In this document: piece by piece, positions 28,612 to 37,322 of the stretch
How the letters are laid out: every line of letters starts with the position of its first letter
Numbering within the stretch: position 1 is the first letter of the stretch
Assembly: GCA_016195825.1 (NCBI GenBank)
Contig: JACPYV010000015.1
Span: 25,307-89,306, forward strand
DNA from: Burkholderiales bacterium
GTDB lineage: Bacteria; Pseudomonadota; Gammaproteobacteria; Burkholderiales; Burkholderiaceae_C
Reading direction: 5' to 3'
DNA length: 64,000 nt
The notes under the pieces: generated by a model
Told to the model about the DNA's origin: nothing
Seen by the model: the letters and a program-made list of their open reading frames with translations, nothing else
Databases searched by the model: none
Made by a program: the position numbers and the translations under genes

Positions 28612-29232
28612 ATGCTTGAAACCCTGAGCCTGGCCAGCCACGGCCCCGTCATCCCCGTTATCGTCATCCAGCGCCTGGAAGACGCCGTGCCGCTGGCCGA
28701 GGCCCTTGTCGCCGGTGGCGTGCGTGTGCTGGAAGTGACGCTGCGCACGCCCGTCGCACTGCAGGCCATGGAAGCTATGGCCAGGGTGCCCGGCGCCATC
28801 GTCGGCGCCGGCACTCTGCGCAGCCCGCAGGACGTGACGAACGCTAAGAACGCCGGCTGCCAGTTCGGCGTCAGCCCGGGCTACACCGATGCGCTGGCTG
28901 CCGCCTGCAAGGCCGAAGGCCTGTCGCTGCTGCCCGGCGTGTCGACGGCGTCCGAGGTCATGCAGGCCAACGCGGCGGGCTTCGGCTTTCTGAAGCTCTT
29001 CCCGGCCGTCGCGGTCGGCGGCGTGAGCCTGCTGAAGGCGCTGGGCGGCCCGTTCCCGGACGTGGCCTTCTGTCCCACCGGCGGCATCTCGCTGGAGACG
29101 GCGCCGCAATTCCTCAAGTTGCCCAACGTCAAGGTCTGCGGCGGTTCCTGGCTGACGCCGCAGGATGCGGTCGATGCCAAGGACTGGGCACGCATCACGC
29201 AGCTGGCTCGCGAGGCCTCGGCATTGCGCTGA
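28612..29232 (+). CDS. eda: KDPG/KHG aldolase
   Basis: 206 residues. '[35 protein letters not shown]' (catalytic Glu in LEVTLR), 'VGAGTLRS', '[11 protein letters not shown]', '[10 protein letters not shown]' (Schiff-base Lys in FLKLFPA) and 'FCPTGGIS' identify a class I 2-keto-3-deoxy-6-phosphogluconate aldolase. It splits KDPG into pyruvate and glyceraldehyde-3-phosphate. Confidence 0.97.
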   Translation: MLETLSLASHGPVIPVIVIQRLEDAVPLAEALVAGGVRVLEVTLRTPVALQAMEAMARVPGAIVGAGTLRSPQDVTNAKNAGCQFGVSPGYTDALAAACKAEGLSLLPGVSTASEVMQANAAGFGFLKLFPAVAVGGVSLLKALGGPFPDVAFCPTGGISLETAPQFLKLPNVKVCGGSWLTPQDAVDAKDWARITQLAREASALR

Positions 29233-29241
29233 CCACCGTGC

Positions 29242-30027
29242 TCAACGGCGTGCCGGTGCGCTGCCGTCGTCCAGCATGTCCGCCTCGTAGCGGCGCCGGA
29301 TCTGCTCAATGCTGCCGTCACGCTGGGCCGATTCCAGACCGCGCCGCAGCGCCTCGACGAGCGCCGGCGTCGCCGACTTGCGTGACACATGCAGCCAGAA
29401 GTCCTGGCTGCTGACCTGCAGCGGCGGCGCAAATCGGTCACGGCCCAACCCCAGGTGATGTGCGGCGCCGAGCAGGCCCAACCGGCTGCCGAAGGCCGCC
29501 CTCACGCGGCCAGCGGCGACCATGCGCACCGACATCTCGTTGTTCTGCACCCGTTCGAAGTGGATGCCCGGCATCGACTCGAGGCGCGGATCCAGCGGCG
29601 CACTTCGGGCCACCGCGACAGTCGCGCCGGCCAGGTCGGACAGGCGTTCGACCTTGGTCCCGGCGAGGCTGAGCACCACCGTCTGCATGGGCAGCACGCG
29701 CGCAACCTGGATGGCAACCTCAGCCAGCTCCTCATTGCTGAAGCGGATCACCATGTCCGCGTCGCCGTTGCGCAGGCTTACCACCGTGCGCGCGTAGGGC
29801 ACGACGTTGTTGACCGCGCGCAGCCCGGCTCGCTCTGCGATCAGGTTGCCGATTTCGTACATCATGCCGCTGCTGCCATTGCCGTCGACGATGCCGAAGG
29901 GTGCGGACTGGATGGTCTCGATGCGCAGCAGGTCGGGGGCCGCCCGTACGTCGATGCTGGCCAGCCCCCAGGCCACGACCAGCACCATTGCAAGCCAGGG
30001 TCGCCGGCGAACAGGCATCCAGCGCAT
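29242..30027 (-). CDS. Periplasmic solute-binding protein (SBP_bac_3-like)
   Basis: 261 residues with a signal peptide (PWLAMVLVVAWGLASIDVRA, cut before APDLL). 'GMMYEIGNLIAERAGL', 'VSLRNGDADMVIRF' and 'LSDLAGATVAVARSAPLDPRL' match family 3 extracellular solute-binding proteins. No ABC permease or ATPase adjoins it. It could be a stand-alone sensor-type or orphan binding protein. The start shares a base with the upstream thioesterase stop (TGATG). Confidence 0.8.
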   Translation of the reverse strand: MRWMPVRRRPWLAMVLVVAWGLASIDVRAAPDLLRIETIQSAPFGIVDGNGSSGMMYEIGNLIAERAGLRAVNNVVPYARTVVSLRNGDADMVIRFSNEELAEVAIQVARVLPMQTVVLSLAGTKVERLSDLAGATVAVARSAPLDPRLESMPGIHFERVQNNEMSVRMVAAGRVRAAFGSRLGLLGAAHHLGLGRDRFAPPLQVSSQDFWLHVSRKSATPALVEALRRGLESAQRDGSIEQIRRRYEADMLDDGSAPARR

Positions 30028-30575
30028 CAGGCCGATGCGGGCAGATCAAACAGCAGGCAGGTCGTGCTGGCGTGCGCGTAGAGCTTGCCGTCGTGGCCCA
30101 CCAGCTCGGCCTCTGCCGTCGTGACCTGCCGCCCGCGATGCACGACGCGGCCGATGGCGCGCACCAGCGGCACCTTGTCGGTCAGCGCGCGCACCAGGTT
30201 GACCTTGAATTCCAGCGTCGTGTAGGCCCGCCCCGCGGGCAAGGTCGTGTGTACGGAGCAGCCCAGCGCCGAGTCCAGCAGCGTCGCAAACCAGCCGCCA
30301 TGCACGCTGCCCAGCGGGTTGTAGTGCTTGAACTGCGGCCGGCCCTGGAAGACGGCCTCGCCGTCAGTCACTGAGATCAGCATGAAGTCCAACGTCTCGC
30401 TGATGGGCGGGCGCGGTGCCAAGCCGTCCAGCATGGCCTGCATCTGCTGCAGCCCGGTCTTGCCGGCCAGCATAGTGCGCGAAGCCAGGCCGCTGTCGGC
30501 CTGCTGGCGCGACCGCAACGTCGCCTCGTCGGCCTGCCATGTCGCGAGGAGGTCTTCGGGAGGGGAGGGGCTCAT
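30027..30575 (-). CDS. PaaI family hot-dog thioesterase
   Basis: 182 residues from ATG 30575. The core reads 'FKHYNPLGSVHGGWFATLLDSALGCSVHT' (HGG loop with the catalytic region) and 'LEFKVNLVRALTDKVPLVRAIGRVVHRGRQVTTAEAELVGHDGKLYAHASTTCLLF' in parts, which is the PaaI/YigI-type hot-dog fold. It probably hydrolyses acyl- or aryl-CoA esters. It is translationally coupled to the solute-binding protein gene downstream. Confidence 0.85.
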   Translation of the reverse strand: MSPSPPEDLLATWQADEATLRSRQQADSGLASRTMLAGKTGLQQMQAMLDGLAPRPPISETLDFMLISVTDGEAVFQGRPQFKHYNPLGSVHGGWFATLLDSALGCSVHTTLPAGRAYTTLEFKVNLVRALTDKVPLVRAIGRVVHRGRQVTTAEAELVGHDGKLYAHASTTCLLFDLPASA

Positions 30576-30642
30576 GATGGCGGCTGCAGTGGATGAGCCG
30601 CCCATTCTGCGCAATCGCGCCGCGGCGCGCTGTCACGCCGGT

Positions 30643-31062
30643 TCAAGCAGCGAGGCGTTCGTGCACACTGAGGCTGCGGCGCTGCTGGGGCCTGGTCAGC
30701 CTGAGCTTGTCCAGCACCGGCCCCTGCCAAGGCAGCAGGTACACCAGGGTCGCCAGTGCGGCCTTGCGGCGCGACGACAGCAGCGGCCGGCGGCGGTCAT
30801 CCAGCAGCAGCACGTTGGAGCGCACGTTGAGCGGGTCGACTTGCACCACCGTCCCTTCGCCGATCTCGACCCAGTCCCACTCGACCCAGGCACTCACATC
30901 GGCATAGCAGCGCTCCCAGCGCGTCACGCCGCCGACACCACGCTCACCGGTGTGGGCACGGTGGACGCTGGTCAGTGCGTGCCTGACATCCTGAGCAGCG
31001 CTGGACAGTGCGGCCAAGGGCCAGCAAACACTGCCCTCGGGCAGCCTGATCGTGAGCGACAT
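30643..31062 (-). CDS. Probable DUF4902 protein beside luxR
   Basis: 139 residues from ATG 31062 (MSLTIRLPEGSVCWPLAAL). The middle 'VSAWVEWDWVEIGEGTVVQVDPLNVRSNVLLLDD' in parts (WDW...RSNVLLLD) resembles DUF4902 proteins, which I recall next to luxR genes in Burkholderiales. This match is from memory and needs a profile search. There is no signal peptide, membrane helix or known catalytic motif. It is divergent from the LuxR gene, with a lux-box-like dyad 66-85 bp upstream of its start, so it may be a quorum-regulated modulator. Confidence 0.55.
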   Translation of the reverse strand: MSLTIRLPEGSVCWPLAALSSAAQDVRHALTSVHRAHTGERGVGGVTRWERCYADVSAWVEWDWVEIGEGTVVQVDPLNVRSNVLLLDDRRRPLLSSRRKAALATLVYLLPWQGPVLDKLRLTRPQQRRSLSVHERLAA

Positions 31063-31127
31063 GGGAACACCTCGCGGTCGTGTGATTCGAACGAGAGGCA
31101 GTCTCTGGTCACGGTGGCATCGGAACA

Positions 31128-31147
31128 AGCTGGCAGACTTGGCAGGT
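31128..31147. promoter_or_regulatory. Lux-box-like dyad in the luxR/DUF4902 intergenic region
   Basis: AGCTGGCAGACTTGGCAGGT fits the CT-N12-AG pattern of LuxR-family binding sites (6 of 10 dyad positions pair). It matches the second box at 31916 at 14 of 20 positions, including the shared centre AGACTTG. It abuts the chosen luxR ATG (31148) and its centre lies 75 bp from the divergent DUF4902 start. It could therefore activate the DUF4902 gene and block luxR. Confidence 0.6.
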
Positions 31148-31876
31148 ATGGGCAAGCCCGAAATGAACTATCAGCAGCTGATCGACGTCGGCTTGAGCGA
31201 GGACTTCAACAGCTTCGAGCGCCGTCTCGTCGCGACGGCGGATGCGCTGGGGTTCCCCATCATCTCCGGGGTGTTGATGCGTGGCCTGCTGCAGGACGCA
31301 GATGTGCAGATCACGTCGCTGGGCAACACACCCGAGGCCTATCTCCAGGCGGCCAAGGACCTGGGTGACGCGCGACGCGACCCGGTGATGGCACGGCTGA
31401 TGATCCAGTCCGTGCCCGTGGTCTACGACCAGCAGACCTACGCGGCCGCCGGTGTCGGCGAGCTGTGGGACATGCAGGCGTCCTACGGCTACAAGACCGG
31501 CATCGCAGTCAAGCTGCACCTGCCGGGCAACAAGCATTTCCTGCTCGGCGTGGACCGCGAGGAGGCGTTGCCCGAGCCGGGTGCGCAACTCATGCAGATG
31601 ATCGGCGGCCTGCAGCTGCTGGCGGCGCATGCGCTGACGGCGGCGGACCGGCTGCTGGGCCCCAAGATCGACAAGGGCGACCTGCCCAAGCTGACAAAGC
31701 GCGAGCTGGACGTGCTGAGCTGGACCTCGCAGGGCAAGACGGCCTGGGAGGTCAGCGTCATCCTGGGCATGAGCGAGAAGACCGTGAACTTCCATCTCGG
31801 CAACGCCATGCGCAAGCTGGGCGTGACGTCCAAGCACCAGGCCGTGCTCAAGTGCGTGGCGGCTGGCCTGCTATGA
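31148..31876 (+). CDS. LuxR-family quorum-sensing-type regulator, no adjacent luxI
   Basis: 242 residues from ATG 31148 (MGKPEMNYQQLID; 31163 is also possible). The N-terminal autoinducer-binding-like domain spans about 1-165 and the C-terminal LuxR helix-turn-helix about 175-240: 'LTKRELDVLSWTSQGKTAWEVSVILGMSEKTVNFHLGNAMRKLGV'. By alignment to TraR, the DPV pair (Asp70) and a Gly are kept, but Trp57, Tyr61 and Trp85 are replaced (PEAYLQAA; VPVVYDQQT), so a standard acyl-homoserine lactone may not be the ligand. No luxI homologue is in the window. Two lux-box-like sites flank the gene. Confidence 0.9.
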   Translation: MGKPEMNYQQLIDVGLSEDFNSFERRLVATADALGFPIISGVLMRGLLQDADVQITSLGNTPEAYLQAAKDLGDARRDPVMARLMIQSVPVVYDQQTYAAAGVGELWDMQASYGYKTGIAVKLHLPGNKHFLLGVDREEALPEPGAQLMQMIGGLQLLAAHALTAADRLLGPKIDKGDLPKLTKRELDVLSWTSQGKTAWEVSVILGMSEKTVNFHLGNAMRKLGVTSKHQAVLKCVAAGLL

Positions 31877-31915
31877 GGCGCATCGAGTCGCGTTGAGGCG
31901 GCATCCGCGGGCACA

Positions 31916-31935
31916 ACCTAGAAGACTTGCTAGGT
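31916..31935. promoter_or_regulatory. Lux box downstream of luxR, upstream of small ORF
   Basis: ACCTAGAAGACTTGCTAGGT: a 20-bp element with perfect 6-bp arms (ACCTAG / CTAGGT) and CT-N12-AG spacing, like LuxR/LasR-type sites. A third CTAG follows (ttCTAGg), giving an overlapping CCTAGAA...TTCTAGG repeat to 31942. It lies about 72 bp before the small ORF at 32007, in position to drive that ORF and the alpha-CTD-like gene. Confidence 0.7.
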
Positions 31936-32006
31936 TTCTAGGGGGGTGAAAACAGGGACAGTCCGGCTTAGCGAATTTCCGCGCCCCAGCCCCCCAGGAG
32001 CACCCC

Positions 32007-32063
32007 ATGAAACTCATCGACCTCGTTTACGAAATCCTCGGTCTTCCCCGTCTGGGCGGCTGA
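32007..32063 (+). CDS. Candidate 18-residue small ORF
   Basis: ATG preceded by a good ribosome site (cccccAGGAGcacccc). It encodes MKLIDLVYEILGLPRLGG and stops 29 bp before the ATG of the alpha-CTD-like gene. The peptide is amphipathic and hydrophobic, ending in Gly-Gly. It sits between a lux box and the alpha-CTD-like gene. It could be a translated leader or a functional peptide; no family is recognised. Evidence is only the strong ribosome site and the context. Confidence 0.4.
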   Translation: MKLIDLVYEILGLPRLGG

Positions 32064-32092
32064 ACGGCAGTCGAGGCCGAGCCGGGATCGAC

Positions 32093-32437
32093 ATGCAAGC
32101 CGCAATGGATTGCGATGGCGACAGGGTCCAAGCCGCGTGCTTTGGCAGCAAGGTGCTGGCCGCGCGCATCGAGCCTGCCGCAAGGCCTCATCTCGTTCGC
32201 AGCGGAGTCGCCGTGTCCATCTCCGCAGAAACTTATGCCCGGCTGTTGAGCCTCGCCGACCAGGCACCGCTCGACTGTCTGCCGATCAGCGAGCGGACGC
32301 TGGCACGCGCCAGGACGCTGGGCTACAACCAGATCGGCCAGATCCGCAACACGCCAAAAAGCCGACTGCTGGCAGACCTTGGCGAGGAACGCGCCGAGGA
32401 ACTCAAGCAGGCGCTGCACGATTTCGGCATGCGCTGA
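32093..32437 (+). CDS. Orphan RNA polymerase alpha C-terminal-domain-like protein
   Basis: 114 residues from ATG 32093; ATG 32105 and GTG 32213 (after gcggag) are alternative starts. The last 65 residues ('LDCLPISERTLARARTLGY', 'NQIGQIRNTPKSRLLADLGEERAEELKQALHDFGM' in parts) follow the helix-hairpin-helix plan of the alpha subunit C-terminal domain. The Arg equivalent to R265 is kept, but Asn268, Lys298 and Ser299 are not. There is no alpha N-terminal assembly domain. It may be a DNA-binding or promoter-targeting factor controlled by the adjacent LuxR system. Function is not known. Confidence 0.65.
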   Translation: MQAAMDCDGDRVQAACFGSKVLAARIEPAARPHLVRSGVAVSISAETYARLLSLADQAPLDCLPISERTLARARTLGYNQIGQIRNTPKSRLLADLGEERAEELKQALHDFGMR

Positions 32438-32457
32438 GCGGCCGCGTCGCGCCGCGC

Positions 32458-34059
32458 TCAGGCCTGTTTCGCCGTCCGACGCAGGTCGACCGCATCCGGC
32501 ATGTCGCGCGTCTCGTTGGCTGCAAGCCGGAAGATGCGCAGCGCCGCAGCGACCTGCTCGGTGTCGTCCAACATTTGGGCCGCCGCCCGGGCCAACTGCT
32601 CCACCATGCTGGCGTTCTGCTGCGTGATGCCGTCGAGCTGCCGTATCGCGCCATGCACCTCGGCCACGCCGCGCAGCTGCGCGTGGGCGCCCTGGTCGAT
32701 GTTGGCGATCAGCGTCGTAAAGGCGCTCACCTGGGCCAGCGTGGCGTCGATGCTCTCACGCGCCGACCGCGTCTGCGCCTCGCCGGCCTGGACGCGGCGC
32801 GTCGAATCGTCAATCAGTGATTTGATCTCGCGCGCCGCCGTCGAGCTGCGCTGCGCCAGCGCCCGCACTTCGCCCGCCACGACCGCGAAACCCTTGCCAT
32901 GCTCCCCGGCCCGCGCCGCCTCGACGGCGGCGTTGAGCGCCAGCAGGTTGGTCTGGAAGGCGATGCTGTCGATCAACTGCACGATCTCGCCGATGCGGCT
33001 GGACGAGCCGGCAATGCCGCCCATTGTGTCCGTCACAGAATGCACGACCTCGGCGCTGCGGCGCGACACCTCGTGCAACTCGCCGGCCACGCCGCTGGCG
33101 GTCTCGGCATCAGCGCTGGTGCCACGCACCGTCGTGGCGATCTGCTCCATGCTGGCCGCTGTCTGCTGCAGGCTGGCGGCCTGGCTCTCGGTGCGCTGGG
33201 CCAGGTCGCGGTTGCCCTGAGCGATCTCGTGGCTGACGCCACGGATGCGGTCGATCTCATGCCGCGTGTCGCCCACCATGGCGCACAGGTTCACGGCCAC
33301 CTGCGCGAGCGCGGATTCCAGGTGACGGGTCAATGCGCTGCCGCTGGAGCGCAGCGTGGCGGACAAGTCTCCCGCGGCCAGCGCGTTCACGAAGGCTTCG
33401 ACCGAACCTAGCGCGGCCTGCAGCCTGGCCTGCCGCAGCATCGCCAGGCCGGCCGCGGCCACGACGGCAGCAGCCGCTGCAGCCCAGGGGCCGGCGAAGG
33501 CGAAGACCGCGACGGCCAGGCCGGCCGACAGCAAAGGCCCCGGCATGCCCGCCAGCCAGGGCAGGCGGTGCCCCAGCCGCCGCAGCGCGCCGCCCAGGCC
33601 GGGGCGCACCAGCTCGCCGCCCTGCAGGCGGTGGCGCAACTCGCCGTTGGCTTTCTCCTCGCGCATCAGCGCGAACAGCTGCTCGGACTGCTCGATCTGG
33701 GCACGCGTGGGCTGCGAGCGCACCGACAGGTAGGCCACCGGCCGGCCACCGTCCAGCAGCGGCGTCACGTTGGCCAGAACCCAGTAATGGTCGCCGTTCT
33801 TGCGGCGGTTCTTGACGACACCGGACCAGGGGCGGCCGGCAGCGATCGTGGCCCACATGTCGCGGAATGCCTCTTCGGGCACGTCAGGGTGACGCAGGAT
33901 GTTGTGGGGCTGGCCCAGCAGTTCGTCGATGGTATAGCCGCTGGTTTCGACGAACACGGCGTTGGCATGCAGGATGCGGCCCTTCAGATCGGTCGTCGAG
34001 ACCAGGGTCCGGCCGGTGGGGAAGGGGAATTCGCGTTGGGTGACGGCTTGGATGCGCAT
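32458..34059 (-). CDS. PAS-containing methyl-accepting chemotaxis protein (Aer-like)
   Basis: 533 residues from ATG 34059, which has GAGGA 7-8 nt upstream; an ATG at 34077 lacks a ribosome site. The PAS domain (about 10-120) reads '[49 protein letters not shown]', as in the aerotaxis receptor Aer family. Two hydrophobic segments lie at about 175-215. The signalling domain (about 280-510) contains the hairpin tip '[43 protein letters not shown]' in parts. There is no periplasmic sensor. It probably senses redox state or oxygen through the PAS cofactor. No che genes are nearby. Confidence 0.92.
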   Translation of the reverse strand: MRIQAVTQREFPFPTGRTLVSTTDLKGRILHANAVFVETSGYTIDELLGQPHNILRHPDVPEEAFRDMWATIAAGRPWSGVVKNRRKNGDHYWVLANVTPLLDGGRPVAYLSVRSQPTRAQIEQSEQLFALMREEKANGELRHRLQGGELVRPGLGGALRRLGHRLPWLAGMPGPLLSAGLAVAVFAFAGPWAAAAAAVVAAAGLAMLRQARLQAALGSVEAFVNALAAGDLSATLRSSGSALTRHLESALAQVAVNLCAMVGDTRHEIDRIRGVSHEIAQGNRDLAQRTESQAASLQQTAASMEQIATTVRGTSADAETASGVAGELHEVSRRSAEVVHSVTDTMGGIAGSSSRIGEIVQLIDSIAFQTNLLALNAAVEAARAGEHGKGFAVVAGEVRALAQRSSTAAREIKSLIDDSTRRVQAGEAQTRSARESIDATLAQVSAFTTLIANIDQGAHAQLRGVAEVHGAIRQLDGITQQNASMVEQLARAAAQMLDDTEQVAAALRIFRLAANETRDMPDAVDLRRTAKQA

Positions 34060-34149
34060 GGATGAGTCCTCTGACATGCGAGCATGCGGGCCGTGGTCGT
34101 ACAAACCCTTGATCTGGCGCAATCCCGCCAAGGCCCTCCCGAGCCCAGC

Positions 34150-34797
34150 ATGCAAGACCGTGACATCCCCCTCGATTCCTGGCCACGCCGCGCTGCGCTG
34201 GCGCATTTCCGTGGCATGGCCCAGCCGGCTTTCTGCGTCACCGTGCCGGTCGACGTGACCGGCCTGCGCGAGCGCGCAGCCCACCACGGCGCCACGCCCT
34301 GGCTGGCCTACCACCACGCCGCACTGGAGGCGGCCAACGGCATCGACGCGATGCGCCAGACGATGCACGCGGACGGCAGCGCCGTGCGCGAGTTCGCCGT
34401 CATCCACGCCAGCACGACGGTGCTGCGCGATGACGGCAGCTTCGGCTTCCTGCCGCTGCCGCGCGAGCCCTCGCTGGCGCGCTTCGCGGCCTCGGGCAAG
34501 GCCCGCATCGGCCGGGTGCGGGCCGCCACGGGCAGCCTGTTCGCTGGGGACGAGCCTGGCGAGGTCCGGGAAGAGACCCTGGTCCACATGACTGCCTTGC
34601 CCTGGCTGGCGTTCACGGCCTTCAACCATGCCCGCGGCGCTGGCGATGACCGGCCCAAGGTCGCCTTCGGCCGCTTCGCCTCCGCAGGCGACCGCCTGCT
34701 GATGCCGGTGGCGGTGGACGTCCACCATGCGCTGGTGGACGGCGTGCACATGGGCCGCTTCTTCGAGCAGCTGCAGGCGAACCTGGACCGGATCTAG
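34150..34797 (+). CDS. Chloramphenicol acetyltransferase-like (CatA family) protein
   Basis: 215 residues from ATG 34150 ([22 protein letters not shown]). The CAT fold is indicated by '[16 protein letters not shown]', '[23 protein letters not shown]', and the catalytic '[21 protein letters not shown]' (His-x3-Asp). Genomic CatA-like proteins often do not confer drug resistance. The acceptor is unknown. It ends 1 bp from the convergent YqhD-type gene. Confidence 0.85.
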   Translation: MQDRDIPLDSWPRRAALAHFRGMAQPAFCVTVPVDVTGLRERAAHHGATPWLAYHHAALEAANGIDAMRQTMHADGSAVREFAVIHASTTVLRDDGSFGFLPLPREPSLARFAASGKARIGRVRAATGSLFAGDEPGEVREETLVHMTALPWLAFTAFNHARGAGDDRPKVAFGRFASAGDRLLMPVAVDVHHALVDGVHMGRFFEQLQANLDRI

Positions 34798-34798
34798 C

Positions 34799-35953
34799 TC
34801 AGACCACGGCCTCGAGCACCGCGCGGCTGACGTCCAGCGTCACGTCGCCGTGTTCGCCCAGTGCGGTCATGCCGTGGGCTTGCAGCTTGGCGAGGATGGC
34901 GTCCAACCGAGGCTCACGGATACCGTGGCCGGACAGCCGGGTGGGCACGCCCATGCGCTCGAAGAAGGCCCGCGTGGCTTCGATGGCGGCGTCGATGCGG
35001 GCGTCATCGCTGCCCTCGCGCAGGTTCCACACCCGCTCGGCGTACTGCAGCAGCTTGGCGCGCTTGGGCTCGCGCCGGGCGGCCAGCATCGCGGGCAGCA
35101 CGATGGCCAGCGTCTGCGCGTGGTCTAGCCCATGTACCGCGGTGATCTCGTGGCCCAGCATGTGGGTGCTCCAATCCTGGGGCACACCGGCGCCCAGGTA
35201 GCCGTTGAGCGCCATGGTCGCGGCCCACATGACATTGGCGCGGGCGTCGTAGTCGGTTGGACTGGCGAGCAGCTTGGGGCCTTCCTCGAGCAGCGTCAGC
35301 AGCAGGCCCTCGGCCATGCGGTCCTGCACCTTGGCGTTGGCCGGGTAGGTCAGGTACTGCTCGATGGTGTGGACGAAGGCGTCCACCACGCCATTGGCGG
35401 TCTGACGCTCGGGAAGGCTGAACAGCGTGCTCGGATCCAGCACGGCGAAGCGCGGGAACACCTTCTCGGAGCCGAAGAAGAGCTTGTCGCCCGTCTCGCG
35501 CCGGCTGATGACGGCGCCGGAGTTCATCTCCGATCCGGTGGCGGCCAGCGTCAGCACGACGCCCAGCGGCACCGCGGACTTGACCTTGCCCTGGCCGGTC
35601 AGCAGTTCCCAGGGGTCGCCTTCGTAGTGCAGCGCCGCGGCGATGAACTTGCTGCCATCGGCCACCGAGCCACCGCCCACCGCCAGCACGAAATCGATGC
35701 CGTGCTCGCGGCCGGCCGCGACCGCGCGCATCAGCGTGGCGTAGTCGGGGTTGGGTTCGATGCTGCCGAACTCGGCCACCAGGCGTTCGCCCAGGGCCTG
35801 GCGGACCTGCGCCATGACGCCGTTGCCCAAGATGCTGCCGCCGCCATAAGTGACCAGCACCCGGCTGCCGGCCGGCACCTGCTTGGCCAGCGTGGCGATC
35901 TGGCCCTGGCCGAACAGCACGCGGGTGGGGACGTAAAGGTTGAAGTTGTTCAT
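34799..35953 (-). CDS. yqhD: YqhD-like iron-containing alcohol dehydrogenase
   Basis: 384 residues from ATG 35953. '[16 protein letters not shown]' (nucleotide site), '[20 protein letters not shown]', the metal ligands in '[15 protein letters not shown]' and '[24 protein letters not shown]', and total length match group III alcohol dehydrogenases of the YqhD (NADPH aldehyde reductase) branch. It detoxifies short-chain and lipid-peroxidation aldehydes. It lies downstream of nemA on the same strand, 109 bp apart. Confidence 0.92.
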   Translation of the reverse strand: MNNFNLYVPTRVLFGQGQIATLAKQVPAGSRVLVTYGGGSILGNGVMAQVRQALGERLVAEFGSIEPNPDYATLMRAVAAGREHGIDFVLAVGGGSVADGSKFIAAALHYEGDPWELLTGQGKVKSAVPLGVVLTLAATGSEMNSGAVISRRETGDKLFFGSEKVFPRFAVLDPSTLFSLPERQTANGVVDAFVHTIEQYLTYPANAKVQDRMAEGLLLTLLEEGPKLLASPTDYDARANVMWAATMALNGYLGAGVPQDWSTHMLGHEITAVHGLDHAQTLAIVLPAMLAARREPKRAKLLQYAERVWNLREGSDDARIDAAIEATRAFFERMGVPTRLSGHGIREPRLDAILAKLQAHGMTALGEHGDVTLDVSRAVLEAVV

Positions 35954-36062
35954 GGTGTGTTGTCGTTGTGGGGTCGGGAAAAGGGTGAATGGTGTCAGGC
36001 CCAGAAAGGCTGTGGCGCGGCGGGGGAAACCCGCGCTCATCACGCGTTTCGGGATGTTGCCG

Positions 36063-37157
36063 TCAGGCGGCCTGCTCCCGCGTGAACTGGGTGTAGCCCT
36101 CGGCGCCGCCGCCGAAGTAGCCGGCGACCGGCGCGTCGAACAGCGGCCGGTTGTGCTGCAGGCGCTCCACCAGGTCCGGGTTGCCGATGAAGGCGCGGCC
36201 GAAGGCGACCATGTCGGCGCGGCCCTGTGCCGTCGCATCCAGGGCGCGCTGCCGGTCATAGCTGTTGTTGGCGATGTAGGCGCCAGCAAAGGCGGCACGC
36301 AGCGCGCGGATGTCGAAGGCATCGGCACCGTTGTCGCTGTGCATCTGCCCCTCGACGACGTGCAGGTAGGCCAGGCCCATCGCGCTGAGCCGGCCGGCCA
36401 GGTAGCCGTGGGTCTGCATGGGCGTGCTGTCCAGCGGCGTGTCACCGATGGCGGTGGACAGCGGCGACAGCCGCAGGCCCACGCGGTCGGCGCCCCAGAC
36501 GCCGGCGACCGCCTCGACGACCTCCAACGTGAGCCTGGCGCGGTTCTCGATGGATCCGCCGTAGCGGTCGGTGCGCTGGTTGGTGCTGTCGCGCAGGAAC
36601 TGCTCCAGCAGATAGCCGTTGGCGGCATGCACCTCCACGCCGTCGAACCCCGCGGCCCTGGCGCGCAGCGCGGCCTGGCGGTAGTCCTCGATCAGCCCGG
36701 GGATCTCGTCCGTGGCCAGCGCCCGCGGCATGGACGGCGGCTGGAAGCCTTGCTCGGTGAAGACGCTGCCGCCAGCCTGCAGGGCCGAGGGCGCCACCGG
36801 CGCGGCGCCGCCTTCCTGCAGGCTCGCATGCGACATGCGGCCCACGTGCCAGAGCTGCATCACGATCTTGCCGCCGGCGGCGTGCACCGCGTCGGTCACC
36901 GCCTTCCAGGCGCTGACCTGCGCATCGGTGTAGATGCCGGGCGTGTAGGCATAGCCGCGGCCCTGGCGCGAGATGTTGGTGGCCTCTGCGATGAGCAGGC
37001 CGGCCGAGGCGCGCTGGCGGTAGTACTCAACGGCCAGCGGCGTCTGTACGCCGTCCATGCCGGCGCGCGAGCGGGTCAGCGGTGCCATCGCGATGCGGTT
37101 GCTGACCTCGATGGCGCCGAGGTGGGTGGGGGAGAAGAGGGCGGTGGTGGTGGACAT
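36063..37157 (-). CDS. nemA: Old yellow enzyme-type alkene reductase (NemA-like)
   Basis: 364 residues from ATG 37157 (MSTTTALFSPTHLGAIEVSN). Flavin-binding and active-site regions: 'NRIAMAPLTRSRA', 'GKIVMQLWHVGRMSH', 'FDGVEVHAANGYLLEQFLRD' (the HxxN pair that binds the electrophile), 'NQRTDRYGGSIENRARL' and 'MVAFGRAFIGNPDLVERL'. It reduces activated alkenes or nitro compounds with NAD(P)H. It is divergent from a LysR gene with a TCAAA-N7-TTTGA dyad between. Confidence 0.93.
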   Translation of the reverse strand: MSTTTALFSPTHLGAIEVSNRIAMAPLTRSRAGMDGVQTPLAVEYYRQRASAGLLIAEATNISRQGRGYAYTPGIYTDAQVSAWKAVTDAVHAAGGKIVMQLWHVGRMSHASLQEGGAAPVAPSALQAGGSVFTEQGFQPPSMPRALATDEIPGLIEDYRQAALRARAAGFDGVEVHAANGYLLEQFLRDSTNQRTDRYGGSIENRARLTLEVVEAVAGVWGADRVGLRLSPLSTAIGDTPLDSTPMQTHGYLAGRLSAMGLAYLHVVEGQMHSDNGADAFDIRALRAAFAGAYIANNSYDRQRALDATAQGRADMVAFGRAFIGNPDLVERLQHNRPLFDAPVAGYFGGGAEGYTQFTREQAA

Positions 37158-37178
37158 GGGGGGCTCCAGGTTCGTGGT

Positions 37179-37206
37179 GGGTCTTGGGTCTTGGGTCTTG
37201 GGTCTT
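37179..37206 (+). repeat. Four tandem copies of GGGTCTT in the nemA-lysR intergenic region
   Basis: Four perfect 7-bp copies lie 22 bp upstream of the nemA start on the minus-strand side. They fall in the leader of nemA, where copy-number change could alter spacing to the promoter. Confidence 0.85.
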
Positions 37207-37273
37207 GGCACTCGGCGCTGGAGGGATGCGGCGCCGCGGTGATGCACGAAGAATGGATGCGGCGCAACAATTC

Positions 37274-37290
37274 ATCAAATTTATCCTTTG
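37274..37290. promoter_or_regulatory. LysR-type operator between nemA and lysR
   Basis: TCAAA-N7-TTTGA is a perfect 5-bp inverted repeat that fits the T-N11-A core. It is embedded in an A+T-rich patch (attcatcaaatttatccttt) in otherwise GC-rich DNA, 33 bp before the lysR start. Confidence 0.65.
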
Positions 37291-37322
37291 AATTCCAGAC
37301 ATTCGTTTGGCAACATATCTGC

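Noticed and set aside
34150..34797. Calling the CatA-like gene a chloramphenicol resistance gene
   Set aside because: Chromosomal CatA-like proteins are common and sequence alone does not show drug acetylation; no mobile element surrounds it.
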